Below, in pieces: positions 22,134 through 31,000 of a DNA stretch of 34,478 bases. This DNA comes from JAHELQ01 sp965603365. Its GTDB lineage: Bacteria > Acidobacteriota > Aminicenantia > UBA2199. The notes beneath the pieces are model-generated. The model saw only the letters and a list, made by a program, of their open reading frames with translations. It was not told where the DNA came from and did not search any database. The stretch lies in contig CBFDCR010000059.1 in the NCBI GenBank assembly GCA_965603365.1, forward strand, positions 1-34,478. Reading direction: 5' to 3'. The position numbers and the translations under genes were made by a program. Position 1 is the first letter of the stretch. Each line of letters opens with the position of its first letter.

Positions 22134-23093
22134 TTATCGGCGGACGAGGATATAGCCCATATAGGCCACATAGACGAGGAGGAGTATGATCGCCTCCCAG
22201 CGATCCAGTCTCCGCCGCCGGCCGGTAAACATGGTGATAAAGAGAAAAACGGCAGCCAGCGCAAATACCAGCGTATCGATGTTTAAAACCGTATTGTACC
22301 CCACCGGTTCAATCAAGGAACTAACCCCCATCACCAGCAGTAAATTAAAAATATTGGAGCCCACCACGTTGCCCACCGCCATGTCGCAGCGTTTTTTCCA
22401 GGCCGCCATCGCCGAGGTCACCAGCTCCGGCAGCGACGTACCGGCGGAAAGAATGGTCAGGCCGATGAGTTTTTCACTCACTCCCAGGGCCCTGACGATC
22501 TTCTCGGCCTCCAGGATTACCAGTCTACCGCCCCCGAAGAGACCGCCAATACCCAGCAGGATGAGGATTACGGTCATGGTAGTCGAAAAAATCCGCACAT
22601 CAAATACCTCATCCGACTTGATCTTCGAGATAAAAAAGGTATAGGTAATAAAACACACGAATAAAAAAAGCAGGATGATACCGTCCAGCCGGGAAATTTG
22701 ATTGGCCGCTGAGTGAAAGAAAAAGCCGTCGTTGGCCAGAACAAAAAAGATCAACACAGCCGCCAGGGAAAAGGGAATCTCCTTCCACACTGTATTCTTC
22801 TTGACCGACAAAGGATAGATTAAAGCGGCGATACTCAGAATCAACAGGGTATTGAAGATATTGCTGCCGATGATGTTGCCCAGCACCATTTCGCTGTGAT
22901 GATCGATACTGGAAAAGATATTCACCGCCAGTTCCGGTGCGGAAGTGCCGAAGGCCACCACCGTCAGCCCGATCACGATCTCGGGAATATCAAATTTTTT
23001 GGCCAGAGAAGAGGCACCCTCGATGAGCCAATCGGCGCCCTTGATGACCAGGGCCATGCCGACGATCAATAGCAAAAAAGACGACCAGAGCAT
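22134..23093 (-). CDS. Calcium/sodium antiporter, CaCA family (YrbG-like)
   Basis: This 319-aa inner-membrane protein has about ten hydrophobic helices in two inverted halves. Each half carries an alpha repeat: GLTVVAFGTSAPELAVN with GNIIGSNIFN, and GLTILSAGTSLPELVTS with GNVVGSNIFN. The Glu in each GTSxPEL motif binds Ca2+. Such exchangers expel Ca2+ using Na+. The gene starts only five bases after a TATAAT box, with no Shine-Dalgarno site, so it is probably translated from a leaderless message. It lies alone, convergent with the Lon-like gene. Confidence 0.93.
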   Translation of the reverse strand: MLWSSFLLLIVGMALVIKGADWLIEGASSLAKKFDIPEIVIGLTVVAFGTSAPELAVNIFSSIDHHSEMVLGNIIGSNIFNTLLILSIAALIYPLSVKKNTVWKEIPFSLAAVLIFFVLANDGFFFHSAANQISRLDGIILLFLFVCFITYTFFISKIKSDEVFDVRIFSTTMTVILILLGIGGLFGGGRLVILEAEKIVRALGVSEKLIGLTILSAGTSLPELVTSAMAAWKKRCDMAVGNVVGSNIFNLLLVMGVSSLIEPVGYNTVLNIDTLVFALAAVFLFITMFTGRRRRLDRWEAIILLLVYVAYMGYILVRR

Positions 23094-23098
23094 GATTG

Positions 23099-23127
23099 AT
23101 TATACCTTTGTGAGCCGTTCATTGCAA
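23099..23127 (-). promoter_or_regulatory. Promoter of the exchanger, leaderless start
   Basis: On the minus strand TTGCAA (23122-23127) and TATAAT (23099-23104) are separated by 17 bp. The ATG at 23093 begins on the sixth base after the box. Confidence 0.75.
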
Positions 23128-23152
23128 GCCGGGAAAATAAAAATCACTGCTT

Positions 23153-23182
23153 TTGATATTGCAATCAGACGCCATTTATGAT
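23153..23182 (+). promoter_or_regulatory. Promoter of the adenosine-specific kinase
   Basis: TTGATA (23153-23158) and TATGAT (23177-23182) are separated by 18 bp. The predicted leader of about 27 bases carries GGAGGTGAT. Confidence 0.6.
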
Positions 23183-23215
23183 AAAAACAGGAGATGAAGA
23201 TCCGGAGGTGATTAT

Positions 23216-23698
23216 ATGGAATTAGAAGTAGTCAAAATCGAAAATCCCGATGAACTCAATTTTATCTTGGGCCACTCCCATTTTATTAAGACCGTGGAAG
23301 ACATCCATGAGGCCATGGTCAATACTGTGCCGGGCATCAAGTTCGGCTTAGCCTTTTGCGAAGCCTCCCAGGACCGACTGATCAGATGGAGCGGTACCGA
23401 TGACATACTCATCAAGCTGGCCCAACAGAATGCCCGGAACCTCTCGGCCGGTCATACCTTTATTATATTTATGAAAGACGCCTTCCCCATCAACGTGCTG
23501 CGCATTATTAAACAAGTACCCGAGGTGTGCCGCATCTTCTGTGCCACTGCCAACCCGGTGGAGGTCATTGTCGCCAAAACCGACCTGGGCCGCGGCATTT
23601 TGGGCGTCATCGACGGCCAGACCACCGTGGGCATCGAAACGGATGCCGACATCGCCACCCGCAAAGAGTTCCTGCGCAAAATCGGCTACAAATTTTAG
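23216..23698 (+). CDS. Adenosine-specific kinase (DUF355)
   Basis: The 160-aa product matches the PAE2307-like family, known best from archaea and thermophilic bacteria. The structurally studied members bind adenosine, which gave the name. Signature blocks are HSHFIKTVEDIHEAMVN, KFGLAFCEASQ, INVLRIIKQVPEVCRIFCA, ANPVEVIVA and GRGILGVIDG. The length is typical. GGAGGTGAT stands five bases before the ATG, a strong site. It is transcribed alone, divergently from the exchanger gene. The physiological reaction of the family is poorly defined. Confidence 0.92.
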   Translation: MELEVVKIENPDELNFILGHSHFIKTVEDIHEAMVNTVPGIKFGLAFCEASQDRLIRWSGTDDILIKLAQQNARNLSAGHTFIIFMKDAFPINVLRIIKQVPEVCRIFCATANPVEVIVAKTDLGRGILGVIDGQTTVGIETDADIATRKEFLRKIGYKF

Positions 23699-23826
23699 TA
23701 CCGGCACCCCCGACTCCAATCCCTGCTGCCAGACCTGCTAATCCCACAGCTCGACTTAAACCCAGAATTCCCGCCTATCTATTACTTATATCTTTATACT
23801 TTTCTGCAAATACCGGATCAAAACAT

Positions 23827-23854
23827 TTGAATTTTTTCGTTTTTAGATTATAAT
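23827..23854 (+). promoter_or_regulatory. Promoter predicting a leaderless DUF234 ATPase mRNA
   Basis: TTGAAT (23827-23832) and TATAAT (23849-23854) are separated by 16 bp. The ATG at 23862 is the eighth base after the box, and there is no ribosome binding site. Confidence 0.75.
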
Positions 23855-23861
23855 AATCTAT

Positions 23862-25256
23862 ATGCGAAAAATAAAGTTTTACAACAGAGAACGAGAGTTA
23901 CAGGCCCTGGAAAAGGAATACAGCAGAGACGGGGCATCGTTTACCGTCATTTACGGACGGCGGCGGGTGGGCAAAACCACCTTGATCAAGCATTTCATCG
24001 AGGGAAAGAGGGCCATCTATTTCCTGGCGGATAAACAGAGTGAAGGAGTTCAGATCAACCGGTTTAAAGAGATCACCGCCGAAGCCTTAAACGACGACAT
24101 ATTGAAGAATATCCGCATAGAAAACTGGGACGATCTGTTTCTTTACATCGCCAAAAACGTCAAACCGGAGGAAAAATTCATCATCGTCATCGATGAATTC
24201 CAGTACCTGGTCAAGGTCAACAAGGCCGTACCCTCCATATTTCAGCGCATCTGGGACGAAATGCTGCTCCCCCGTTCTTTCATGCTCATCCTCTCCGGTT
24301 CCCTGATCGGCATGATGTATCAGCACACCTTAAGCTACGACAGCCCCCTGTACGGCCGCCGGACCTCGCAGTTAAAACTAAATCCCCTGAGGTTCAGGGA
24401 TTTTTCCCTATTTTTCCCCCACCAATCGTTCCGGCAATTGATCGAGCTGTATGCTGTTCTGTCGGGGGTGCCCAAATATATCGAAGTATTCCGGCAAAGC
24501 GGCGATATTTTCCGGGATATCGAAGACAATATCCTGGCCAAAGACAGTTTCCTGTACCAGGAACCGATATTTATACTGAACGAAGAGCTCAGCGATACCA
24601 CCACCTACTTCTCTATCATGGCGGTCATCTCGGCGGGTGAGCACAAGATCGGCAACATCGCCAAAAAATTGCAGGTTTCCACCAATAACCTGACTTCATT
24701 TTTTAACAAACTAATGGAACTGGAACTGGTGGAACGGGAAGTACCGGTGACCGAACAGAATCCCCAGAAGAGCAAACGGGGACTCTACTTTATCAAAGAT
24801 CATTTCTTCCGCTTCTGGTTCAGGTACATCTTTCCCTATCGCAGCTACATCGAGATCGAAAATTCCAGGTTCGTCTTGCGTAAGATCAAGGAGAGTTTTA
24901 ACGAATACGTCTCCCTCAGCTTTGAACGGGTGATGGCCCAATATCTGATGGAGATGGAAACACCGCCCTTCGAGATCGAACGGGTCGGCCGCTGGTGGAA
25001 CAATGCCGAAGAGATCGATATCGTCGCCATCGGCGATCAGGATATCCTTTTTGGTGAATGCAAATGGCGAAACCAACCGATAAGCCCCAACGTCCTCCAC
25101 GACCTTAAGCGAAAATCCGCACTCATCGACCCGGCCGGCCGCCGTCCCCACTACGCCCTCTTCTCCCGCTCCGGCTTCACTCCCCCCCTCCTCACCCAGG
25201 CCAACACCGACCCCTCCCTCCACCTCTTCGACATTTCCACCCCCCAACTGCCTTAA
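23862..25256 (+). CDS. Archaeal-type ATPase with C-terminal DUF234 nuclease-like domain
   Basis: This 464-aa protein fits the COG1672 family common in archaea and candidate phyla. It has Walker A GRRRVGKT (32-39), Walker B KFIIVIDEFQYL, the arginine-type sensor LSGSLIGMM, a winged-helix segment (NIAKKLQVSTNNLTSFFNKL) and a C-terminal domain with EEIDIVAIG and ILFGECKW, the E/D...E-x-K layout of PD-(D/E)XK nucleases. Its role in cells is unknown. The last 40 codons are strongly cytosine-rich compared with the rest. It stands alone between the kinase and the MazEF-like pair. Confidence 0.9.
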   Translation: MRKIKFYNRERELQALEKEYSRDGASFTVIYGRRRVGKTTLIKHFIEGKRAIYFLADKQSEGVQINRFKEITAEALNDDILKNIRIENWDDLFLYIAKNVKPEEKFIIVIDEFQYLVKVNKAVPSIFQRIWDEMLLPRSFMLILSGSLIGMMYQHTLSYDSPLYGRRTSQLKLNPLRFRDFSLFFPHQSFRQLIELYAVLSGVPKYIEVFRQSGDIFRDIEDNILAKDSFLYQEPIFILNEELSDTTTYFSIMAVISAGEHKIGNIAKKLQVSTNNLTSFFNKLMELELVEREVPVTEQNPQKSKRGLYFIKDHFFRFWFRYIFPYRSYIEIENSRFVLRKIKESFNEYVSLSFERVMAQYLMEMETPPFEIERVGRWWNNAEEIDIVAIGDQDILFGECKWRNQPISPNVLHDLKRKSALIDPAGRRPHYALFSRSGFTPPLLTQANTDPSLHLFDISTPQLP

Positions 25257-25387
25257 AACACGTTCTACCTATTGCAACCAAACCATCATGACAGTGAGGA
25301 TTTATTTTATTTCCTGAAACAGTTGATTTTTACTTCTTAAAAGTATATACTATTGGTATATGTTTTTGGTATACAAGGAGAATATCT
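25257..25387. other. AT-rich spacer holding the MazEF promoter
   Basis: No gene. The right half holds the promoter and two direct repeats described separately; the left half shows nothing notable. Confidence 0.4.
25323..25351 (+). promoter_or_regulatory. Promoter of the MazEF-like pair
   Basis: TTGATT (25323-25328) and TATACT (25346-25351) are separated by 17 bp. Direct repeats TTGGTATA (25353-25360 and 25366-25373) lie just after it, where a repressing antitoxin-toxin complex could bind. Confidence 0.7.
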
Positions 25388-25627
25388 ATGCCCAAAGTAT
25401 TATCTTTAAAGTTAAACGACGATATCTTCAGAGAAGTGGAGGATATCGTTCATAAAATTAAAACATCCAGGAATGCCTATATTAATGAAGCCCTGGCTTT
25501 CTACAACAAAGAAAATAAGAGAAAGTTGATACGAAAACAACTGGAATTTGAGTCTAAACTGGTACGGGACAATTCCATGCAGGTGCTGCAGGAGTTTGAA
25601 AAATTGGAGGATCCGATTTTAGAATGA
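25388..25627 (+). CDS. Ribbon-helix-helix antitoxin of a MazF-type toxin
   Basis: This 79-aa protein has an RHH-like N-terminus (VLSLKLNDDIFREVEDIV, then TSRNAYINEALAFYN) and a basic, helical C-terminus that would bind the toxin. It overlaps the next gene by four bases (ATGA), with AAGGAG about seven bases before its own ATG. It represses its own promoter in related systems. It resembles the MazE/CopG-type antitoxins of PemK-like toxins rather than the AbrB-type MazE. Confidence 0.82.
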   Translation: MPKVLSLKLNDDIFREVEDIVHKIKTSRNAYINEALAFYNKENKRKLIRKQLEFESKLVRDNSMQVLQEFEKLEDPILE

Positions 25628-25965
25628 AAATCCAAAAATTCCATATCTACTTAGCCGATCTCAATCCCCGCTTCGGAACCGAACCGGGAAAAATCAGACC
25701 GGTGGTGGTGGTACAGACAGATTTATTAAATCAAAACCACCCCAGCACCATTGTTTTACCAATCACCACCAACGTGGTTTCACAAGCTTCCATTTTAAGA
25801 GTCCATCTCTCAGTGGAAGATACCGCTTTAGATAAAAACTCCGACATCCTGATGGATCAAATCAGATCCATCGACAATCGCCGCTTTATCAAGCATTTAG
25901 GTAAGCTTCACGAAGAGTATCAATTCAGGATCGAAGAGAACCTCAACATCCTCCTCCTCGATTAA
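25624..25965 (+). CDS. mazF: MazF/PemK-type mRNA interferase toxin
   Basis: This 113-aa protein has the usual MazF length and blocks: FHIYLADLNPRFGTEPGKIRPVVVVQ, STIVLPIT and LMDQIRSIDNRRF. MazF toxins cut RNA at short sequence motifs. The Arg in IRPVV and the Thr in the LPIT strand are in the expected places. It follows the antitoxin with an ATGA overlap and ends 19 bases before the convergent DUF4340 gene. The cutting site cannot be predicted. Confidence 0.92.
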   Translation: MKIQKFHIYLADLNPRFGTEPGKIRPVVVVQTDLLNQNHPSTIVLPITTNVVSQASILRVHLSVEDTALDKNSDILMDQIRSIDNRRFIKHLGKLHEEYQFRIEENLNILLLD

Positions 25966-25984
25966 GCCGATATAGGGGCCATGA

Positions 25985-27025
25985 TTATTTGTCTTTTTTG
26001 TCTGGGGACTCCTGTTTTTCGAAGAAGTCGTCGGTCTTCTTCATCAGGTCTTCGGCCTTGTAGGTGGTGAGAAAGAAGGCATAGGGATTTTCCGAGGTGA
26101 TGGCCGGGTAACTGCCGCCCTCCTCTTCGATCTTCTTGAAAATCGAAAGGGAATAGTCTTTGGCCCCCTTCAGGGTGACGGTATAGATGGGATCGACATA
26201 GTCCTCTTTCTTCTTGTCGTAATCATACTTCTGGCAGGAGAGGCTGGAGAGGTCCCGGATCAGGTCGGTAACCGTATTCTTCTGCACCTTTTTTCCCGGG
26301 TAATCCCGGTTCACCCACACCACTTCCTCTGTGGCCGCCGCCGCTCCGGCCTGTTCCTGTTCTGAGCCTTCTTCTTTATCTTTACCCTTCTCTTTATCCG
26401 CTTCAACCTTGACCTCGACGGGTTTCACATTTTTAACAAAGCCGAGGCTCTCGCTTTTCCAATCGATCTTCATCTCGCTGATCTCATTTTGGTCAAAGGA
26501 AATCACCTGCTTATCCCGCAAATCGTCGACCTTTTTGTTAAAGTAGTTGCGGAAGGCATTCCGGGCATGAAACACCCGGTCATCGTCCTTCAACCTGACA
26601 TAGGTATGGCGGTAGGTGGAGGGCACCTTGCCGATAGCAAACTCCCGCAGCAATTCCTCCCCTTTCATAACCTTCACCAGGATACGGTTGAGTTTATCCA
26701 GGCCGTAGGGCACATAATTTTTAGACTGGGAAGCCAGGGTATCCAACTTCAAATTTTTGACCGCATCGGTAATCTCCTTGATACGGTCTCCAGCCACCGG
26801 GTAACCCTCGGGATCGATAGTCCATTTATCATCCTTTTGAACCACCACAATGGTCTCCCCCGGTTTCAGGATCTCGATCTTCGTAATATCTTCAACCCCG
26901 ATGGTCTCCAGATCGGGGATCTCATATTGAACTTTATTCGGATTGCGTAAAATTAGATAAAGAGAGAGGCCGACAATGATGATGGCCAGGACAATATATT
27001 CGACTTTCACACTCTTTTTTTTCAT
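25985..27025 (-). CDS. DUF4340 membrane-anchored protein
   Basis: This 346-aa protein has one N-terminal membrane helix (VEYIVLAIIIVGLSLYLIL) and then an extracytoplasmic beta-rich body with two DUF4340-type halves (VEDITKIEIL with DDKWTI, and later ITSENPYAF). They are joined by a charged low-complexity linker (about residues 205-235, rich in K, E and A). DUF4340 proteins nearly always follow a GldG-like gene in an ABC operon; their role is unknown. It is the last gene of the operon, 24 bases after the GldG-like gene. Confidence 0.86.
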   Translation of the reverse strand: MKKKSVKVEYIVLAIIIVGLSLYLILRNPNKVQYEIPDLETIGVEDITKIEILKPGETIVVVQKDDKWTIDPEGYPVAGDRIKEITDAVKNLKLDTLASQSKNYVPYGLDKLNRILVKVMKGEELLREFAIGKVPSTYRHTYVRLKDDDRVFHARNAFRNYFNKKVDDLRDKQVISFDQNEISEMKIDWKSESLGFVKNVKPVEVKVEADKEKGKDKEEGSEQEQAGAAAATEEVVWVNRDYPGKKVQKNTVTDLIRDLSSLSCQKYDYDKKKEDYVDPIYTVTLKGAKDYSLSIFKKIEEEGGSYPAITSENPYAFFLTTYKAEDLMKKTDDFFEKQESPDKKDK

Positions 27026-27049
27026 CGTATTTCTCCTTTCTCCTCTCTT

Positions 27050-29269
27050 TTACTTTTTAAATCGCAACTGGATCTTCCGTTTCCTGGTTCTTCGGCGGAA
27101 CCAGACCAGCAGACCCGCCAGGGCCACCAGTATGGGCAGACCGGCAATATTGAACCATTTAACCGCACCTTTGGCGGTATCCGAAGGGTTCTCCAGCAAA
27201 CGGATTTGCTGCTGTTTGCTGCGCATCTGGGCAATGTCTTCCCGGCCATTCAAATAGTCCAGCACATTCATGAGGAAAATGGCATTCTGGGACCTGCCCT
27301 GTTCATCGATGAGGTTGTCCTTCAGGATCTCGGAAGTGCCGATCAGGAAAATCCTGCCCGGTTTGCCCCGCTCGATCACCTTGATATCTTTCTTTATTTT
27401 AGAGAGATCGATTGCCGGTTTTTCCTCTTTGGGCTGTTCTTCCTTCTTATTTCCCTCTTCGCCTTCGCCCTCCTCTTTTTTCTCCTCTTTGGCCGGTTTT
27501 TCGGGAACGGCTTTGCCCTTAAAATAACTGGGGAATTCGCCTTCCAGTACATAGGCCAAAGGCAGGCTCTTCTGCTCTTCGGGATTTTGCGGGGGATTGA
27601 TCATGTAAGGAGTCAGGTTGATCCTGCCCTTCATCTCCCAACCCTTGTCAGAAGAGGAAAACAATTTTTGGGCGGTGATGCCGAACTCCTTAACCCGCTG
27701 CTCATCCGGTTCCAGCGGCGAAATCTTCAGCATGACCATCTGGTTAAGATTTTTCATGAAGTCCAGGTCGTTGTTGATAAAGGAGGGCTGGATCACGGGG
27801 GCAAAGTAAAAGAGCTGCTCGCCGCCGCCAAACCGTTGATCCATACGCCGTTTATAACAATTCTCATCCATGACATAAGATTTTTTGGCCGTGATGCCGT
27901 AATGACTCAGCAGCTTCTCCAAACCTGTATTCAGGGGGATATAGAAAGGCCCCTGGTTGCGGTTAAGATATTGTTGATTCTGCTGGGGCATCACCTCGTT
28001 AAAGGAATCGAGGAAGATGGCCAGGGAACTGCCCCGCATCAAGAACTGATCGATCTGGAACAGGGCATAATCGGAAAACTGATCCCCAGGCGAGGCAATT
28101 ACCAGGGTATCGAAGGTCTCCGTCAGGTCTTCTTCTTTGAGATTGACCTGCTTGATGGAGTAGCTTTTGGACACCAGGTTGTTAAAGTTAGCGATCGTAT
28201 CCTGGTCCGGCTGCCTCATGGGGCCCAGACTCATCAATTTTAACGTCCCGTGGTCCGCCAGGTAGCCGATATCCTCGTTGATATCGATCAGATTCTCAAC
28301 GCCGTCTTCGATGGCCCGTTCGATTTGTTCGATCTGCATCAAGTCATATTTGGTGCCGAATAGGGGAACGTTTACGGCCCGGATAACCTGGAGTTCCATG
28401 GCCTTGTTCTCATATTCCATGATAATGCCCGCCACCCCACTGCCGGCGGAGATATCTTTACCGAAGGCATCTTTAAAGCCGGGCCACTCCAACCGCAGCA
28501 GCCGGTATTTTTTATACTGTTCCAGGGCAGCCGGTTCTTTGCTGGGATCGGTGTACGTAAATTCCAGCTTGCCGTAATGCTTGTCGTTTAATTTCTTCAC
28601 CACGGTCTCCAGTTTGGCGGGAATTTCCGGCAGGTCCTTGAGTTGGATATAGGGGGCCACCAGTTCGAGGGAGGAAGAGAGGATCAACTTCAACCGGATC
28701 TTTTGGGGCAGCCGCAGCAGGGCGCTGATCTTGTTGTTCATCTTCTGGATGGTGGAGGTGATCTGGTATTCCAGGCCCTCGGTACTGGTGATGGTGGGAA
28801 TGCGCTCGATCATATCGCCGTGGATCAACACCATACCCATGTAGGCCCGTACAAACTTGACCTCATCCTTCTTGTAGGTGGGCAACTGGACCGGATAGAT
28901 GCCGTAATTCTCCGCCATCTCACGGTTCCGGCGGGCAGTTTCACTCTCTTCCCCCTCCTTCACATTGACATCGTGGAACTGGTAATTAAAAAACCGGTTA
29001 CCGTAGACCGCATACTCCCTGAGTAAATCCCGGAGATACCGTTCGGTATTGTTGTGGGGGGCCGGCAGATTTTGGCTGAAGAAGACACGGATGGTCAGGG
29101 GTTCGGACAGGGTAGATACCACCTCTTTGCTGACCGGCGAAACGGAATACAATTTTCCGCTGGTCAAATCGATATGGAAGAAAAGGCTGAGCCCCACCAG
29201 ATTGATGAGTACCACTACCGCTACATACATCAAAAATTTGTAATATTTATTCATTCCTTTAGTGTTCAT
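27050..29269 (-). CDS. GldG-like ABC transporter auxiliary protein
   Basis: This 739-aa protein has an N-terminal membrane helix (FLMYVAVVVLINLVGLSLFF), a long outer region with the GldG pattern (VSPVSKEVVSTLSEPLTIRVFFSQNLP, VRAYMGMVLIHGD, TSTEGLEYQITS, LVIASPGDQFSDYALFQIDQFL, GSSLAIFLDSF), a Glu/Lys-rich linker (about 585-615) and a C-terminal helix followed by an Arg-rich tail. GldG partners GldA and GldF, an ABC exporter first studied in gliding bacteria but found widely elsewhere. What is moved is not known. Its start has AGAGG six bases upstream, 18 bases after the permease gene. Confidence 0.88.
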   Translation of the reverse strand: MNTKGMNKYYKFLMYVAVVVLINLVGLSLFFHIDLTSGKLYSVSPVSKEVVSTLSEPLTIRVFFSQNLPAPHNNTERYLRDLLREYAVYGNRFFNYQFHDVNVKEGEESETARRNREMAENYGIYPVQLPTYKKDEVKFVRAYMGMVLIHGDMIERIPTITSTEGLEYQITSTIQKMNNKISALLRLPQKIRLKLILSSSLELVAPYIQLKDLPEIPAKLETVVKKLNDKHYGKLEFTYTDPSKEPAALEQYKKYRLLRLEWPGFKDAFGKDISAGSGVAGIIMEYENKAMELQVIRAVNVPLFGTKYDLMQIEQIERAIEDGVENLIDINEDIGYLADHGTLKLMSLGPMRQPDQDTIANFNNLVSKSYSIKQVNLKEEDLTETFDTLVIASPGDQFSDYALFQIDQFLMRGSSLAIFLDSFNEVMPQQNQQYLNRNQGPFYIPLNTGLEKLLSHYGITAKKSYVMDENCYKRRMDQRFGGGEQLFYFAPVIQPSFINNDLDFMKNLNQMVMLKISPLEPDEQRVKEFGITAQKLFSSSDKGWEMKGRINLTPYMINPPQNPEEQKSLPLAYVLEGEFPSYFKGKAVPEKPAKEEKKEEGEGEEGNKKEEQPKEEKPAIDLSKIKKDIKVIERGKPGRIFLIGTSEILKDNLIDEQGRSQNAIFLMNVLDYLNGREDIAQMRSKQQQIRLLENPSDTAKGAVKWFNIAGLPILVALAGLLVWFRRRTRKRKIQLRFKK

Positions 29270-29287
29270 GTTAGACCTCTCAATTCT

Positions 29288-29992
29288 TCACTTCTTCTCT
29301 TGCACCACCAGGTGGGTGCCGTACAGACCGATAAAGGTCACACTCAAAAAGTAAAGGATATCCCGGGAATCGATCACCCCTTTGGCGATACTCTTAAAGT
29401 GAAAATCCGCTCCCAGATACTCCATAAATCCCAGTATAGATTCAGGCAGGAAGAAGAGCATCTTATCGATGAGGGTGAGGGTGAAGCAGATGGCCATGCC
29501 GATGATAAAGGCGATAATCTGGTTGCGGGTGAGGGAGGAGGCAAACAGGCCAACCGCCGAAAACACCGCCCCCAGGAATATGGCCCCGATATAGCCGCCC
29601 ACGATGGGCCCGATATCCATTGTACCCAGAAACGAGATGGTGATGCCGTAAAACAGGGTGGGCAGCAGCATGACCGCTACAAAGGTCACGGCTGCCAGGA
29701 ATTTCCCCACAATCACCTCGGTGAAGGTCACCGGCAGGGTCATCAGGATCTCGTAGGAGCCGATGTTCATCTCCTCCGAGAAGAGACGCATGGTCACCGC
29801 CGGAACGATCAGTGAAAAGATGATGGGGAGCAGCGAGAAAAAGTAGCGCAGACTGGCCTGGTTGTAGAAGAAGAAGGTGGAAAAGAAGAACCAGCCGGTA
29901 ACCAACAAGAATATGGCGATTACAATATAGGCAATGGGAGAGACAAAATAGCTCTTAAACTCCTTCAAAAAGACGTTTTTCACCTGAGTCAT
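29288..29992 (-). CDS. ABC-2-type permease, GldF-like
   Basis: The 234-aa product is a six-helix inner-membrane protein of the ABC-2 family, with conserved segments KEFKSYFVSPIAYIVIAIFL at the start, TMRLFSEEMNIGSYEILMTLPVTFTEVIVGKF in the first loop, and a C-terminal cluster of helices. It pairs with the ATPase, whose gene ends one base before its start. Together they should form the membrane channel of the exporter. Confidence 0.9.
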   Translation of the reverse strand: MTQVKNVFLKEFKSYFVSPIAYIVIAIFLLVTGWFFFSTFFFYNQASLRYFFSLLPIIFSLIVPAVTMRLFSEEMNIGSYEILMTLPVTFTEVIVGKFLAAVTFVAVMLLPTLFYGITISFLGTMDIGPIVGGYIGAIFLGAVFSAVGLFASSLTRNQIIAFIIGMAICFTLTLIDKMLFFLPESILGFMEYLGADFHFKSIAKGVIDSRDILYFLSVTFIGLYGTHLVVQEKK

Positions 29993-29993
29993 C

Positions 29994-30929
29994 TTAATTC
30001 TCCTTTGTCAATTCTCTGAATATATTTTCCAACGATCTGGCCCGCTGGTAAAATTCCAGCAGGATCCAATCCTGGCTCTTGATGGCCTTATATACGTTTT
30101 CCCGGATATCCTTTTGTTCCCGACACTTGAGGGTCACCCCCAGGATGCCGTTGGAAACGCCTGTCTGAGCGATATCCGTCACGCCTTCAATTTTGGACAA
30201 CCGGCTCTGCACCGCGGCAAAATCGGCGCCTTTGAAGGCCAGGTGGACATCTGTGCCGCTGCCTAGAGATTTCTGAAGGCTTTCCAGGTCGCCGTCGGCC
30301 ACGATCTTGCCTTTATTGATGATGACTACCCGCCCGCAGGTGGCCTCGGCCTCACTCAGGATATGGGTGCATAAGACAATGGTTTTCTCTTTACCCAGTT
30401 GTTTGATGATTTCCCGTATTTCGATGATCTGGTTGGGATCCAGCCCGGCGGTGGGTTCATCCAGCACCAGGATCTCCGGGTCGCCCATCATGGCCTGGGC
30501 CAGGCCCACCCGCTGTTTGTAGCCTTTGGAAAGCTCGCCAATGGCCTGGTGCATCACCTCGTTAACGCCGCAAATATCGGCCAGGTGGTGAAGGCGGGAC
30601 ATCTTATCTTTCTTATCCAGCCCGCGGGTATCGGCCACATAATTCAAATAATCGTAGGTCAACATATCCGGGTAGAGGGGGGCATTTTCCGGCAAATAGC
30701 CCAGCATTCTTTTAATCTCCAGTGAATTTTCCAGAATATTTAAATCGCCCACCTTGATGCTGCCGGAGGTGGGGCTTAAATAACAGGTCAGTATCCGCAT
30801 GCAGGTGGTCTTGCCGGCGCCGTTGGGACCCAACAGCCCCAGGACCTCGCCTTTCTTGATCTCGAAGTTGACGTGATCCAGGGCGCACAGATCACCATAA
30901 AATTTGGTCAGGTTTTCAATAGTGATCAT
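29994..30929 (-). CDS. ABC transporter ATP-binding protein, GldA-like
   Basis: This 311-aa ATPase has Walker A GPNGAGKT (34-41), the signature LSKGYKQR, Walker B ILVLDEPTAGLDP, and the switch His in LCTHIL. A C-terminal extension of about 90 residues (DVHLAFKGADFAAVQ onward) is typical of GldA/CcmA-type exporters. It is the first gene of the operon and has AGGAGA before the ATG. It powers the GldF-like permease; substrate unknown. Confidence 0.93.
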   Translation of the reverse strand: MITIENLTKFYGDLCALDHVNFEIKKGEVLGLLGPNGAGKTTCMRILTCYLSPTSGSIKVGDLNILENSLEIKRMLGYLPENAPLYPDMLTYDYLNYVADTRGLDKKDKMSRLHHLADICGVNEVMHQAIGELSKGYKQRVGLAQAMMGDPEILVLDEPTAGLDPNQIIEIREIIKQLGKEKTIVLCTHILSEAEATCGRVVIINKGKIVADGDLESLQKSLGSGTDVHLAFKGADFAAVQSRLSKIEGVTDIAQTGVSNGILGVTLKCREQKDIRENVYKAIKSQDWILLEFYQRARSLENIFRELTKEN

Positions 30930-31000
30930 TTCTTTCTCCTCTCATGGCAAATATTATTTAAGACGCTTTTGCTGTTAATTTGTATTCAAAGGAAATTCAA

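Noticed and set aside
27206..28243. Plus-strand frame of 345 codons inside the GldG-like gene
   Set aside because: It lies wholly opposite a clearly recognised gene and shows no domain; typical antisense open frame in GC-richer DNA.
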